From positions 62,001-126,000 of the forward strand of contig CAZCNE010000001.1 in NCBI GenBank assembly GCA_964500515.1: a stretch of DNA of 64,000 nt, given 5' to 3'. Shown piece by piece: positions 1 to 9,955 of the stretch (positions are counted from its first letter, which is position 1; every line of letters starts with the position of its first letter). The position numbers and the translations under genes are program-made. A model generated the notes under the pieces. That model saw only the letters and a program-made list of their open reading frames with translations. It was not told where the DNA came from and did no database searches. This DNA comes from Altimarinus sp964500515. Its GTDB lineage: Bacteria > Patescibacteriota > Gracilibacteria > BD1-5 > UBA6164.

Positions 1-473
1 CTCTCAAAGAATACTACAAAGATAAGGTAAGTATGAGAGAAACTGATATGAGAAGAACAAAAAAAGAACTCACACAAGTAGAAGAAAGACTATCGAGTCT
101 ACTTGAGAAGTTCTTGGATAATGATATAGATAAAAAGACTTATGATGAAAAAAAGAAAACTTTATCAACTGAAAAAATACAATTAGAAGAATCTTACAAT
201 GCAATAAAGCAATGATATAACAATATTATAGAAATTATAGAAAACTTGTGCGAACTCGTAGAAAACCTGTCTGGTAGCTATAAAAATGGAAATGATGCTA
301 AAAAATGAAAAATAATAAGAGCGATGCAGTGCGAACTCATTATAAACAACAAAAAAGAGCTTACTATAAAGGAAAGTAAGCTCTTTGAGATAATAAAATC
401 TCTTAATTTTCAGTATTGGTACTCTCACGGGGAATTGAACCCCGGTCTCGACCGTGAGAGGGTCGCGTCCTAG
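1..473 (+). CDS. Large serine recombinase, C-terminal part (5' end outside window)
   Basis: Open from the left edge, frame starting at base 3. About 60 residues of charged coiled coil with a motif like FLDNDIDKKTYDEKKKTL, which is typical of the region after the zinc ribbon in large serine recombinases. Two in-frame TGA codons (213, 306) are read as Gly, so the gene is adapted to this host's code. The frame continues through the antisense of tRNA-Glu and stops at TAG 471-473, ending in residues like SHGELNPGLDRE that are translated tRNA T-arm. This is what is left when an integrase gene sits at its tRNA attachment site. Family call by resemblance; the catalytic domain is outside the window. 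Confidence 0.7.
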
Positions 474-491
474 CCACTAGACGATGAGAGC
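417..491 (-). tRNA. tRNA-Glu (anticodon CTC)
   Basis: Cloverleaf on the minus strand: acceptor GCTCTCA pairs with TGAGAGT (one G-U), anticodon stem CGACC/GGTCG, loop CTCTCAC giving anticodon CTC, and a T-loop with GGTTCAATTCC. CCA is encoded (417-419). The 3' half overlaps the end of the recombinase frame on the other strand, so this is a probable integration site. Confidence 0.93.
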
Positions 492-529
492 AGAAATTAA
501 TTTAAAACAGTAAAATTTATTTATAAAAG

Positions 530-589
530 AAAATGGTAAAATGGTTTTTTATGAAAGGTATTCATTAAATTTTACCATTTTACCATTTT
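530..589. repeat. 15-bp perfect inverted repeat
   Basis: AAAATGGTAAAATGG at 530-544 is the exact reverse complement of 575-589, with a 30-base loop. It lies between tRNA-Glu and the end of rplK. It may serve as a transcription terminator for rplK or mark the edge of the integrated element; the sequence does not decide. Confidence 0.6.
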
Positions 590-600
590 AATTTTACAAT

Positions 601-1065
601 TTATTTAATCTTTGCAGCAACTTCTTCTTTTGTCATATCATGAATATCTGTAGTTACTCATGCAGCTCTTGCAGTTCAATCAAGTATTTTCATAGCTCAA
701 GCAAGATCTTTTGCATTTAAATCAGGCATTTTTTGAGCAGCTAATTCTTTTAATTGATCAAAACTTAAGTGTCAAACTTTGTCCTTATGAGGAACTTTTG
801 ATCAACTTTTTAATTTCAATTTATCTTTTATCAAAACTCAAGCAGGTGGTTCTTTTACTACAAAATCAAAACTTTTATCTTCATATACACTTATAACAAC
901 TGGTAATAAAACTCACATTTTGTCTTTTGTTCTATCATTGAAAGCTTGAGTAAATTGAGGAATAGGTATTCAATGTTGTCCTAAAGCAGGTCCAACTGGA
1001 GGAGCAGGATTGGCTTGTCCTCATTTGATTTGCAATTTTATATATGCTTTTACTTTTTTTGCCAT
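601..1065 (-). CDS. rplK: 50S ribosomal protein L11
   Basis: 154 aa, slightly longer than the usual ~141. Recognised by the N-terminal block QANPAPPVGPALGQHG and the motif FNDRTKD, followed by a VxEPP segment and a C-terminal rRNA-binding domain with KVGHLS. Several conserved glycines are TGA. L11 builds the stalk base of the large subunit with L10/L12. It stands alone here, away from rplJ-rplL (11.3-12.7 kb), and no rplA or nusG is adjacent. The start ATG follows a TTATTAAT-type tandem repeat, not a Shine-Dalgarno. Confidence 0.95.
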
Positions 1066-1359
1066 TAGTTTTAAATTAATAATTAATAATTAATAATTAA
1101 TAATTTTAGATTATTAGTTATTATAATTTATTATCTTTAATTTTTAGTTTATATTTTCGGGAAAAAATACAAGAATTTAAAGGTAATAAAAAATTGTGTA
1201 GAAGCTCACGAGTTGCATTATACAAAATAATCAAATAAAATCAAACATTTTTTATTTGATTATTATTTTTTATTTCTTATAATTTGAAACTAGAAAAGTT
1301 TTATAGATAGTTAACGATATTCTTAAGCTTTTTCACTTTTATACCTTTATATTTTTATT
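1066..1359. promoter_or_regulatory. Divergent rplK/ssb intergenic region with tandem repeat and hairpin
   Basis: 294 bases without a gene between two divergently transcribed genes. Just upstream of rplK an 8-9 base unit (AATTAATAATT type) is repeated about four times (1074-1106). At 1226-1264 AATAATCAAATAA pairs with TTATTTGATTATT and is followed by ATTTTTTATTT, so it would act as an intrinsic terminator on the plus strand. It is preceded by a less AT-rich stretch (about 1197-1224). This could end a short untranslated RNA or attenuate ssb; I see no ORF. Confidence 0.4.
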
Positions 1360-1809
1360 ATGGATTTAAATAAAGCACAAATTATAGGAAGACTTACAAA
1401 TGATATAGAACTTAGAACTACTCCAAATTGACAAAGTGTTACTAGCTTTTCTGTTGCTACAAATAGAAATTGGACAGATTCTAGCGGTATGAAACAAGAA
1501 CAAGCAGAATTTCATAATGTAGTTTTATGGTGAAAATTAGCGGAAATTGCAAGTCAATATTTACAAAAATGAAAAAGACTTTATATAGAATGAAGATTAC
1601 AAACTCGTAATTGGGAAGCACAAGATTGAACAAAAAGATATAGAACTGAAATTATTTGAGACAATATGATTATGCTAGATAGTTTATGATCTAGTTGAGC
1701 TTGAACTTGAAATGAATCAAATTATTCAAATGAAAATGAAACTCCTGTTGTGAAAAAAACAGAAAGTAAAAAAGAAGAAGAAATCAATATAGAAGATATT
1801 CCTTTTTAG
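1360..1809 (+). CDS. ssb: Single-stranded DNA-binding protein
   Basis: 149 aa. OB-fold in residues ~1-110 with the family motifs IIGRLTNDIELR near the start, FSVATNR, and FHNVVLWGKLAEIA. A Gly/Ser/Asn linker follows and the protein ends in the acidic tip IEDIPF, which is the usual docking site for SSB partners in replication and repair. Many Gly codons are TGA, including those in ELRTTPNG and YIEG. An intrinsic terminator follows at once. Confidence 0.96.
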
Positions 1810-1830
1810 TTAAATAATTATTGAATAATT

Positions 1831-1864
1831 AAAAAAAGTTTTAGGATTTCCTAGAACTTTTTTT
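1831..1864 (+). terminator. Intrinsic terminator after ssb
   Basis: AAAAAAAGTTTTAGGA pairs with TCCTAGAACTTTTTTT with a one-base mismatch and ends in a T run. Confidence 0.85.
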
Positions 1865-2030
1865 GTTTGTAAAAAAATAATATATTTTAATTAAATTCGT
1901 TTTAGTGTAAGTTTTACCATTAAAAATTTCATTAAAACAATCATGAAATATATTATAAGAAATTTTAACATATTTAATTTTTGCTTTCATACAAATTTTA
2001 TATAAAATACTTCTAATATAATTTTTACTT

Positions 2031-3137
2031 ATGAAAGTAGCAATTGTTTGTGATTGGATTAAGGATTTTTGATGAGCTGAGCTTGTTTTGAAAAACTTGA
2101 TGGAAATTTATCCTGAAGCTGATATTTTTACTTCAGTTTTTTTTCAAGATAAAAATCCTATATTTAAAAATAAAAAAATAAAAACAAGTTTTATACAAAA
2201 AATTCCTTTTTTTGCAAAATCTCATAAATTAGCTCTTATTTTTAGACCGCTTGCTTTTGAAAGTTTTGATTTATCAAGTTATGATTTAGTTATTTCTAGT
2301 TCTTCAGCTGAAAGTAAAGGTATTATTACCAAACTTGAAACTATTCATATTTGTTATTGTCATACTCCAACTAGATATTTTTGGAGTCATTATCATGAAT
2401 ATATAAATATGATGGAATTTGGGATTCTAAATCCTCTTTGAAAATATCTTATGCCAAAAATTGTACATAAGCTTAGACAATGGGATTTTATAGTTAGTAA
2501 AAGAGTTGATTTTTTTGTTGCAAATAGTAAAAATACAGCTTCAAGAATAAAAAAATATTATAATAGCGCTTCAGAAGTAATTTATCCCTGAGTTGATTTT
2601 GAAGAATTTATTTTTGAAGAAAAAAAAGAAGATTTTTATTTATATGTTTGAAGATGCATTCCTTATAAAAAATTTGATTTATTAGTTGAAACATTTAATA
2701 AAAATAAGAAAAAATTAATTTTAGTTACAAACACAGAAAATAAACTTTACAAAAATTTGAAAAATAAATCTAATTCAAATATTGCTTGGCTATTAAATCC
2801 TGATAGAAAAAAAATAATTGAACTTTATTCAAAATCAAAGGCTTTTTTATTTCCACCTGAAGAAGATTTTTGATTAGTTCCAGTAGAAGCAATGGCTTCA
2901 GGAACTCCTGTTATAGCTTATAAAAAATGATGAGCTTTGGAAACAGTTTTAGATTGAAAATCTTGAATATTTTTTGAAGAACAAAATGCAGAGAGTTTAA
3001 ATAATGCGATTAAAAGATTTGAAAAATTAAGTTTTGATTATAAATTTATAAGAAATTATGCAAAGAAGTTTAGTAGTGATAATTTCAAAAAAGAATTTAT
3101 AGAATATGTTGAAAAAATTAACAAATTAAAAGATTAA
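2031..3137 (+). CDS. Glycosyltransferase family 4 protein
   Basis: 368 aa, GT-B fold. The N-terminal half has the pattern KVAIVCDWIKDFGGAE with the glycine-rich loop (TGA-encoded) that contacts the donor, then HTPTRYFW and VANSKNTASRI. The C-terminal half has LYVGRCIPYKKFDLLVE and the E-x7-E donor-binding motif EEDFGLVPVE near residue 277, then MASGTPVIAYKKGGALETV. The family transfers sugars from nucleotide donors in cell-surface polysaccharide synthesis. It looks like a mannosyl/rhamnosyl-type WbaZ-like enzyme, but donor and acceptor cannot be read from sequence. No other polysaccharide gene adjoins it. Confidence 0.88.
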
Positions 3138-3417
3138 CAGATTGTAAATTAGGGGAAAGAGTAAAGAATATTAATTCAAGTTTTGTTCCTGAATAATAAA
3201 AAAATGTTATCTCGAGTGAAATCAAGAGTTCTGTCTGAGAATTAAATAATGATTTTTGAAAAGATGAAGAACAAATCCTTTATCAAGGGAAAAAAACGGA
3301 TTTCTTTACTATGGTCGAAATGACAAAAAACTTTAAAGATTTGTAAAATATAAAAAGTTGAGACACGATTAATCGTGTCTCTAAGAAGGCAAAATTTTAA
3401 AAACATAACATAAAAAA
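3138..3417. repeat. Gene-free stretch with palindrome and repeat fragments
   Basis: 280 bases with no ORF. It contains a perfect 22-base palindrome at 3360-3381 (GAGACACGATT and its complement). At 3271-3298 a fragment TCCTTTATCAAGGGAAAA resembles the element inside the UPF0489 gene (31493-31531). Base composition is higher in GC than the surroundings, as expected for small mobile palindromic repeats. Confidence 0.5.
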
Positions 3418-5301
3418 ATGAAACTTTTTAAAGAAAAAATTAATGATAACTTAGATAAAAAAAATCACTCTGATTCTCTTCGCAAACGAGAGAGGGGACA
3501 AAATTCCCCTTTGATAAAGAGCCTGTCCTGAGCTTGTCGAAGGAGGGTTAGGGGGATTTGTTCTAAAGACAAAAATTTTAATTCAAAAAAAGCTTTTAGT
3601 TTTGTAGAACTTCTTGTATGAATAACTATTTCTATGCTTTTGATGGTTTCTGTTTCTGTATTTGTGCAAAATGGAATGAAAAATATAAATCAACAAAAGT
3701 CAAACTTAGATAATAATATAAAAATAAAGCAATTTACAAAATTTCTTTATGAAAATATTGATTATATAGATAAAAGTTTTCCTATAAAAGAGTTTTCTTC
3801 AGGAATTTTATTTAAAGTTAATAAAAATTATGATAAATGATGATTTGCTTATATTTGAGAAACACAAATAAATAATTTTTTTTGTAGCGCAGGAAGTGAT
3901 TTTCCTCAAACAAAACATATAATTATAAAAAACTTTGTTCCATTTGAATGAGAAAATTGAGATATATTTAACTGAAAAAATTTTAATTCATGATCAGTTT
4001 CTACAAATATGTTTGCTTGACTTGTTGATTCTAATTCTTGAATTCTTATTTGACCAACAGATATTGCTTTTGATTTAAAAATTTATATTAGCGATACATT
4101 ATGAAATAGTGTTTATTTTACTACCACACCAAATGATAAAACAAAATATAAAAAAATAGTTTGAAATGAAATATTTTGAGATGAATTTGAAGAATGAACA
4201 AATTGAACTTGAATTTATCTAAATAATCCTACTTGACTTGAAGTTATAGACAATAAATTACTTATAAGTGATACTCTAAATGATAGGATTTTATATCTTG
4301 ATTTAAGTGATAATAAAATTTACACATTTCTTTGAAGAGAAGATTGATTAAAAGAACCTACGTGACTTTATTATGATTCTAGCAATGCAACTTTATATAT
4401 TTCAAATTCATGAAAAAAAGAAATTTTAGCATATAGTTCAACTTGAGCTTTTCAAAATTCTTTAAATATTAATTTCAAAGCAAAAAATAGTTTTACAGCA
4501 AATAAAGTAGTTTTTACTTTTTTAAATGATTCAAGCGGTAATATTGTAATTACTTGACCAACAAATACTTGAAGTTTTATATTTCCAAGTTGACAAAATG
4601 TAGATTTTTTGACTTGAAGTGAAAATAAATTAAGTTATTATTTTGCTGATTATATTAATGGACCTAGCTTATATAATTGATGTAATTGAAATTGAATATT
4701 TTTATCAGAGATAGGAGATTTTCCTTATAAAATAAGTAATTGTAATGTCGTTAGTCATACTTGAAACATATATAAATGAAATATTTTAAATACTTTTGCT
4801 TCTTGAATAGATTATAATATTAAAATAAATAATTTAACTTGATCAAATTTAGATACGACTTGAGTGTATTATGTAAATTTAGAATTTTTTAAAAATTGAA
4901 ACAAAGTTTATTGAGATTATTTTCCTTATTATGTAAAGTGAGATAATAATTTATTTACAAAAGATGATAATACTTTGCGAGTTTTGACTTGATCATTTAT
5001 TTATCCAACTTGAATTTATAAAGAATGAGGAAATATAGTTTTTAATGATTTTTTTAAAAGAAAAAAATTTAAGATAAATTCTGATTTAAGTATTTCTGAA
5101 AATTGAAGTTTAACTGATTTTAATTTTCCTTCTTTAGCTTTAAATTCTAAAATAGATACAATTTTATCATCACCAATAAAAAGCTCAGAGATAAAATATG
5201 AAAATAATATGGCAAATATTTATTTTGATTATTATAGAAATTTTGAGTGTTATGGTGAATTATGACAAAATATAACAAAAGAGTTTATTTTGAAAAAATA
5301 A
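3418..5301 (+). CDS. Type IV pilin-like protein with NHL-type beta-propeller repeats
   Basis: 627 aa. A prepilin cleavage and N-methylation site is visible as KKA|FSFVELLVGITISML, with Glu at +5 and a hydrophobic helix to about residue 80. The leader before it is unusually long (59 residues), because an in-frame repeat element supplies about 30 Arg/Lys-rich residues (see 3476-3566). After the helix come repeats such as NPTGLEVIDNKLLISDT and EPTGLYYDSSNATLYISNS, which are NHL-type propeller blades, then a beta-rich C-terminal part with a few cysteines. It is likely exported and cleaved by the prepilin peptidase encoded at 29.3 kb. It could be a minor pilin or pseudopilin carrying a binding domain. 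Function inferred from architecture only. Confidence 0.7.
3476..3566. repeat. Palindromic repeat element inserted in-frame in the pilin leader
   Basis: Within the pilin gene a GC-richer block contains CCTGAGCTTGTCGAAGGA, a sequence family seen as dispersed repeats in many bacterial genomes, flanked by AATTCCCCTTTGATAAAG and GAGGGTTAGGGGGATT. The reading frame stays open through it, one TGA being read as Gly. Codons are Arg/Lys-rich and unlike the flanking gene. Removing it would leave a normal-length prepilin leader. Boundaries are approximate. Confidence 0.6.
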
Positions 5302-5327
5302 AAAACTTTGTTGGTACAAAGTTTTTT
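5299..5327 (+). terminator. Intrinsic terminator after the pilin-like gene
   Basis: AAAAAACTTTG pairs with CAAAGTTTTTT around a 6-base loop, beginning at the stop codon. Confidence 0.75.
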
Positions 5328-5370
5328 CAAAAAAGGAAACAAAATTAATATTTATGTGTAAGATAATATT

Positions 5371-5739
5371 TTAATCATTATACACATAATTAATTCACTC
5401 TTTTATAACAAGATAATCGTGTTCTTCTGACTTTATGTCTTCCATATTTTGTTTATCTTCATCTTTTATATTATCAAGACTTTCAAGTTTAGATATTTCA
5501 ACTTTTAGTTGCTCCTTTTCTATAAGTAAATTTTTCTTTTCAAGTTCTAACTGTCTTATATTAAAACCTTTAGTTGCGTTTACATTTATTGTCCAAATAT
5601 AGTATATAAGTAGAACAAAGATAAAGCTAATCATTATTATGTAAGTGAAACTTATATCATATTTGATGTTTTGCTTTTGTGTCCATCTTTTTGATATAAA
5701 AGGTTTCTTATCTTCACTCAAAACTATTTTTGGATGCAT
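5371..5739 (-). CDS. FtsL/DivIC-like division protein (small bitopic coiled coil)
   Basis: 122 aa with the true stop at TAA 5371-5373; TGA 5395-5397 is read as Gly. It has a basic N-terminal cytoplasmic stretch, one membrane helix (about residues 30-50, ISFTYIIMISFIFVLLIYYI), then a heptad-like coiled coil rich in E, K, L (LELEKKNLLIEKEQLKVEI). Size, topology and position directly after rsmH match ftsL in the division/cell-wall cluster. FtsL sequences are poorly conserved, so the call rests on context and topology. Confidence 0.6.
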
Positions 5740-5766
5740 AAATTGTAATTTGGATTAAAGGATAAA

Positions 5767-6693
5767 TTATACTTTTATTGCTCATCTAGCTTTTGCGCTT
5801 CTTGATCTAGGGTTTATTTTTTCTTCTATTTCACTCGGTATAATCGCTTTTTTGTTAATTAATTTCAATCTTTTTTTATGTTTGCATGTACAAAATAAAT
5901 CTTTACATATACAATTTTTTGTTTCATCTCTAAAAATATTTTTTACTATTCTATCTTCAAGAGAATGAAAACTTATAACAAATATAACTCAATTTTTTTC
6001 TAATAATTCAATCGCATCTTTTAAGGAAATTTCTAAATTTTCTAATTCTTTGTTTGTTTCAATTCTAAGAGCTTGGAAGATTCGAGCTTTTGTTTTTGGG
6101 TCTTTACTTATTTTTTCTAGAAAATCCGCTAAATCTTTTGTAGTATTAAATTTGAAATCGGTTTTTCTTATTTCATTTATTTTATTTACTATTTTTTTAC
6201 TTAACGGATCTTCTCAATAAGTTTTAAAAACTCTCAATAAATCTTTTTCTTTGTATGTGTTAATTATTTCGGATGCTTTAATTCAAGAGTTTGTATCAAA
6301 TCTCATATCAAGAGGTCATTCAAATCTAAAACTAAATCATCTTTCTTTCTCGTCTATATGTAAACTTGAAATTCATAAATCATAATATATTCAAGTTATT
6401 TTTTTTATTTTTAATTTTTCTAGTTCTTTTTTTAAGTTTAGAAAATTAGAATTTATAAATATTTTTTCTACATCATCATTTAAATTTTCTAAATTTTTCT
6501 TTGCTAATTCTAAATTTCTTATGTCAGCATCAAATCCTATAAAGATATCTCATTTATGCATTTTTTTTATAATTTCTTTTGCATGTCAAGCAAGTCATAA
6601 AGTGCAATCAACAATTATATTTTGCTTATCTTTCTCTATTTTTATGTAAGAAACTAATTCATTTAAAAGAACTGGTATATGTTTTTGTTCCAT
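5767..6693 (-). CDS. rsmH: 16S rRNA (cytosine-1402-N4)-methyltransferase RsmH
   Basis: 308 aa. N-terminal HIPVLLNELVSYI, then the SAM-binding motif IVDCTLGLAGHAKEI (GlxG glycines via TGA), YDLGISSLHID, RGFSFRFEGPLDMRFD, and the C-terminal ISFHSLEDRIVKN with a Cys-rich segment and NPRSRSAKAR. These are the hallmark blocks of RsmH (MraW), which methylates C1402 in the ribosomal decoding site using SAM. It is followed at 27 bases by the FtsL-like gene, as in the classic dcw cluster; other dcw genes are absent. Confidence 0.95.
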
Positions 6694-7041
6694 TTTTAGT
6701 TAATTTTGTTAAAAAGTTGTAAATAACTAAAAATTTTTCCCTCAAAATAAGTAATCTATAGTTTATTTGTATTCTTTTTTTTTCTTTTGTCAAAATAAAG
6801 TAAAAAAAAGGACTGGACAATTTTATTAAAAATATTTTACTTTAAAATAAAGGATATTTTTATGTTTTTAACATTTTACTAACTGATGCTTTTTGAATGT
6901 TAAAAACTAGTATTTTTTTGAAAAAAAATTGCTATAAATTTCATATTTTTAAACTTTATATTTACATTTATTATAGGGAAAAATATTTGAAAAAAATATA
7001 TAAATAATTAAAATAAGAAAAAATTTATAAAAAAATAAAAA
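6694..7041. promoter_or_regulatory. Divergent rsmH/sufC intergenic region
   Basis: 348 bases without a gene, very AT-rich. An inverted repeat GTTTTTAACATT (6864-6875) / AATGTTAAAAAC (6896-6907) is followed by TAGTATTTTTTT and could be a terminator or an operator. Nothing else is recognisable; promoters for rsmH and the suf operon must lie here. Confidence 0.35.
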
Positions 7042-7821
7042 ATGTTAAATATAAAAAATTTAAAAGTAAATGTTTGAGAAAAAGAAATATTGAAGTGACT
7101 TAGTTTAGATTTTGAAAAGTGAAAAAATTATTTGATTTTATGAAAAAATTGAAGCTGAAAGTCTAGTTTAGTAAATTTTTTGATGTGAAATCCAAAATAT
7201 GAATTCAAATCTGGAAATGTAAAATTTAATTGAAAAAATCTTCTTGATATGTCAACAAGTGAGAGATCTTTGGCTTGAATTTTTTTGTCTTTTCAACATA
7301 TTCCAGAAATTCCTTGAATTAAATTAAGCGAATATTTGAGAACTATTTATAATAATAGTAAAAAAGCTGAAAATCAAGAATTTATGAAGAAAAATATTTT
7401 AGATAATAATACAAAATTTAAAGAATTTAAATGATTATCTCCATTTTTATTTAAAAGATTTATAAAAAAATACTTGGAAGATTTATCTATCTCTGAAGAA
7501 TTTTTAGATAGGGAATTAAATGTTGGATTTTCAGGTTGAGAAAAAAGAAAAATAGAGATTTTACAAGCAAGACTTATTGAACCAAAATATATATTTTTTG
7601 ATGAAATTGACTCAGGTCTTGATTTAGATGCTTTTAAACAAGTTATTTCTTTGATTTCAAAGATTAATAACAAAGATAATTCTATAATTATGATTACTCA
7701 CAATTTTAAAGTAATTGATTATTTAAAATTTGATAAAATTTATGTTTTTAAAGATTGATTTTTAGATAAATCTTCTTGAATAGATATTCTCGATGAAATA
7801 AAGAAAAAATGATTTAATTAA
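7042..7821 (+). CDS. sufC: Fe-S cluster assembly ATPase SufC
   Basis: 259 aa ABC-type ATPase. Walker A LGKNGSGKSS at about residue 33 (Gly residues by TGA), Q-loop FLSFQHIPEIPG, signature FSGGEKRKIE near 164, Walker B YIFFDEIDSGLD near 183, and ITHNFKVIDYL as the H-loop. The SGLD after Walker B and the PEIPG segment are typical of SufC rather than of transporters. SufC energises the SufB-SufD scaffold. First gene of sufCBDS, only 6 bases before sufB. Confidence 0.95.
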
Positions 7822-7827
7822 AATATT

Positions 7828-9213
7828 ATGCAAAAAGAAAATATTTGGCTGTTTAGCGATGAAGTTAAATACAAAAACGAACTTGAGTCTTGAATAAGTA
7901 AAAAACTTATTAGACAAATTTCTAAAGCGAATAGTGAACCAAAATGGATGCTTGAACTTAGATTAAAAGCATTTGAAATATATAATTCAAAAAATTTTCC
8001 AAAATGGTGACCAAATTTGGAAAAACTAGATTTGGATAGTATTTATTATTTTGCTAAACCAATTTGAGCTTGAGAAAATAAAACTTGGGAAGAAGTTCCT
8101 GAAAATATAAAACAAACTTTTGACAAACTAGGCATTCCTGAAGCAGAAAAGAAATTTTTAGCTTGAGTTTGAGCACAATATGACAGCGAGGTAGTTTATC
8201 ATAATTTAAAAGAAGAATTAAAACAAAAATGAGTTGTTTTTGAAGATATGAGTGAAGCTTTGAAAAATCCAAAATATGAAAAATTAATAAAAAAATATTT
8301 TTCAAAATCTATACCATTGTGAGATCATAAATTTGCAAGCCTACATTATGCTGTTTGGAGTTGAGGAACTTTTTTATATGTTCCAAAAAACTTAGAAATA
8401 GATGAACCTTTGCAGTCGTATTTTAGGATGAATGTGAAATCTGGATGACAATTTGAGCATACAATAATTGTTTTGGAAGAAAATAGTAAAGCTCATTATA
8501 TAGAATGATGTAGTGCTCCAAAATATGATAAAAACTCGCTTCATGCTTGATGAGTTGAGATTTTTGTTTGAAAAAATGCTTCTATGAGATATAGTTCAGT
8601 TGAAAACTGGAGTTTAGATACATTTAATTTAAATACAAAAAGAGCAATTTTAGAAGAAAATGCAAAAATTGAATGGGTTTGATGAAATATGTGAAGTAAT
8701 ACTACTATGCTTTATCCTTGTAGTGTTTTAAAATGAGATAATTCAAGAGCACAACATTTGTGAATTGCTTTTGCAAATGAGGGACAAAATCAAGATACAT
8801 GAGCCAAGGTAATTCATATTTGAAAAAATACTTCTTCTAAAATACTTTCAAAATCTATTTCTAAAAATTGATGAATTTCAACTTATAGATGACTTGTAGA
8901 TATAAAAAAACAAGCAATATGAAGTGTATCAAAAATAGATTGTGATTGACTTATTATTGATGAAAAATCTGTAAATAATGCAATTCCTGATATAAAAGTT
9001 GCTAATTCTAATTCTACAGTTGCTCACGAAGCTAGAGCTTGAAAGATAAATGATGAATTTATGTTTTATCTTATGAGTCGTTGAATTAGTGAAGAAGAAG
9101 CTACATCTTTGGTTGTAAATTGATTTTTAAGTCCAATTATGAAAGAATTGCCTTTAGAATATGCAAGTGAGATGAATGTGCTTATAAGTATGGAATTTGA
9201 ATGAGGATTTTAG
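7828..9213 (+). CDS. sufB: Fe-S cluster scaffold SufB
   Basis: 461 aa. It carries the SufB blocks WMLELRLKAFEIY, SYFRMNVKSGGQFEHT, IEGCSAPKYDKNSLHAG, TMLYPCSVLKGDNS, the C-terminal HEARAGKINDEFMFYL and FLSPIMKELPLEYA. The protein is the scaffold for de novo Fe-S cluster assembly with SufC and SufD. Cys in the GCSAP block and in YPCS are present, as is Asp/Glu-rich metal-binding context. More than thirty TGA-encoded glycines. Confidence 0.96.
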
Positions 9214-9237
9214 TTTTACTTTAAAAGTTTTTTATTT

Positions 9238-9912
9238 ATGCTTATAACAAAAAATTGATTTTACATAATAAATGATAAAAGTGATAATATAATTCAAATA
9301 GAAGCTTGAGTTTATGTTTTTATATTTTTGTCAAATACTTCAAAAGATTTTATTTTCAGATTAAAAAAAGATTCAAAACTTGATTTTTTTTCTTTTTTTC
9401 ATGAAAAATCGAGTTCTAATTTGGAGTTTTATCAAAATGAAGATAATTCAAATTTAAAAGTAAAAAATATGTTTTTTACAAGTTCACATAATTTAGAAAA
9501 TATTTTAAAATCAAAAATTTCATCAAATAATTCAACTAGCAATATAGAAAATATTTGAATAGTTAAAGGTAAAAAATTAAGTTTAGATTCAAGTATAGAA
9601 ATAGAACAAAATTGTAAAAAAGTTAAAGCAAATTTATCTCAAAAAAATATTTTTATATGAGAAAATTGAGAGATAAGATGACTACCAAAACTTTTTGTCA
9701 AATCAAATGATGTAAAAGCAAGTCATTCTTTTAAAATTGAAAAAATAGATACAGAAAAGTTATTTTATCTTAAATCAAGATGAATAAATGAAAATGAAGC
9801 AATATTTATGCTTATAAAAAGTTTATTTATAAAAAATTTTTCATGTATAAAAATGCTTGATAAGCAAATTTTTCAAAAAACTTACAATGATTTTTTGACT
9901 TTAAATAAATAG
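9238..9912 (+). CDS. sufD: SufD-like Fe-S assembly protein (short)
   Basis: 224 aa, well below the 380-430 of typical SufD. The N-terminal half is weakly conserved beta-helix, but the C-terminal part keeps the SufBD signature KASHSFKIEKIDTEKLFYLKS with RGINENEA, parallel to SufB's HEARAGKINDEF. The His in ASHSF corresponds to the SufD His implicated in cluster handling. Its place between sufB and sufS supports a role as the SufB partner. A reduced SufD is plausible in a small genome. Confidence 0.8.
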
Positions 9913-9955
9913 ACTATAAAATATTATAAACTTGTAAGTATTTTTTAATTTTTAA

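Noticed and set aside
2088..2441. Separate 117-aa protein within the glycosyltransferase
   Set aside because: It is only the part of the glycosyltransferase between TGA codons read as stops; the gene runs 2031-3137.
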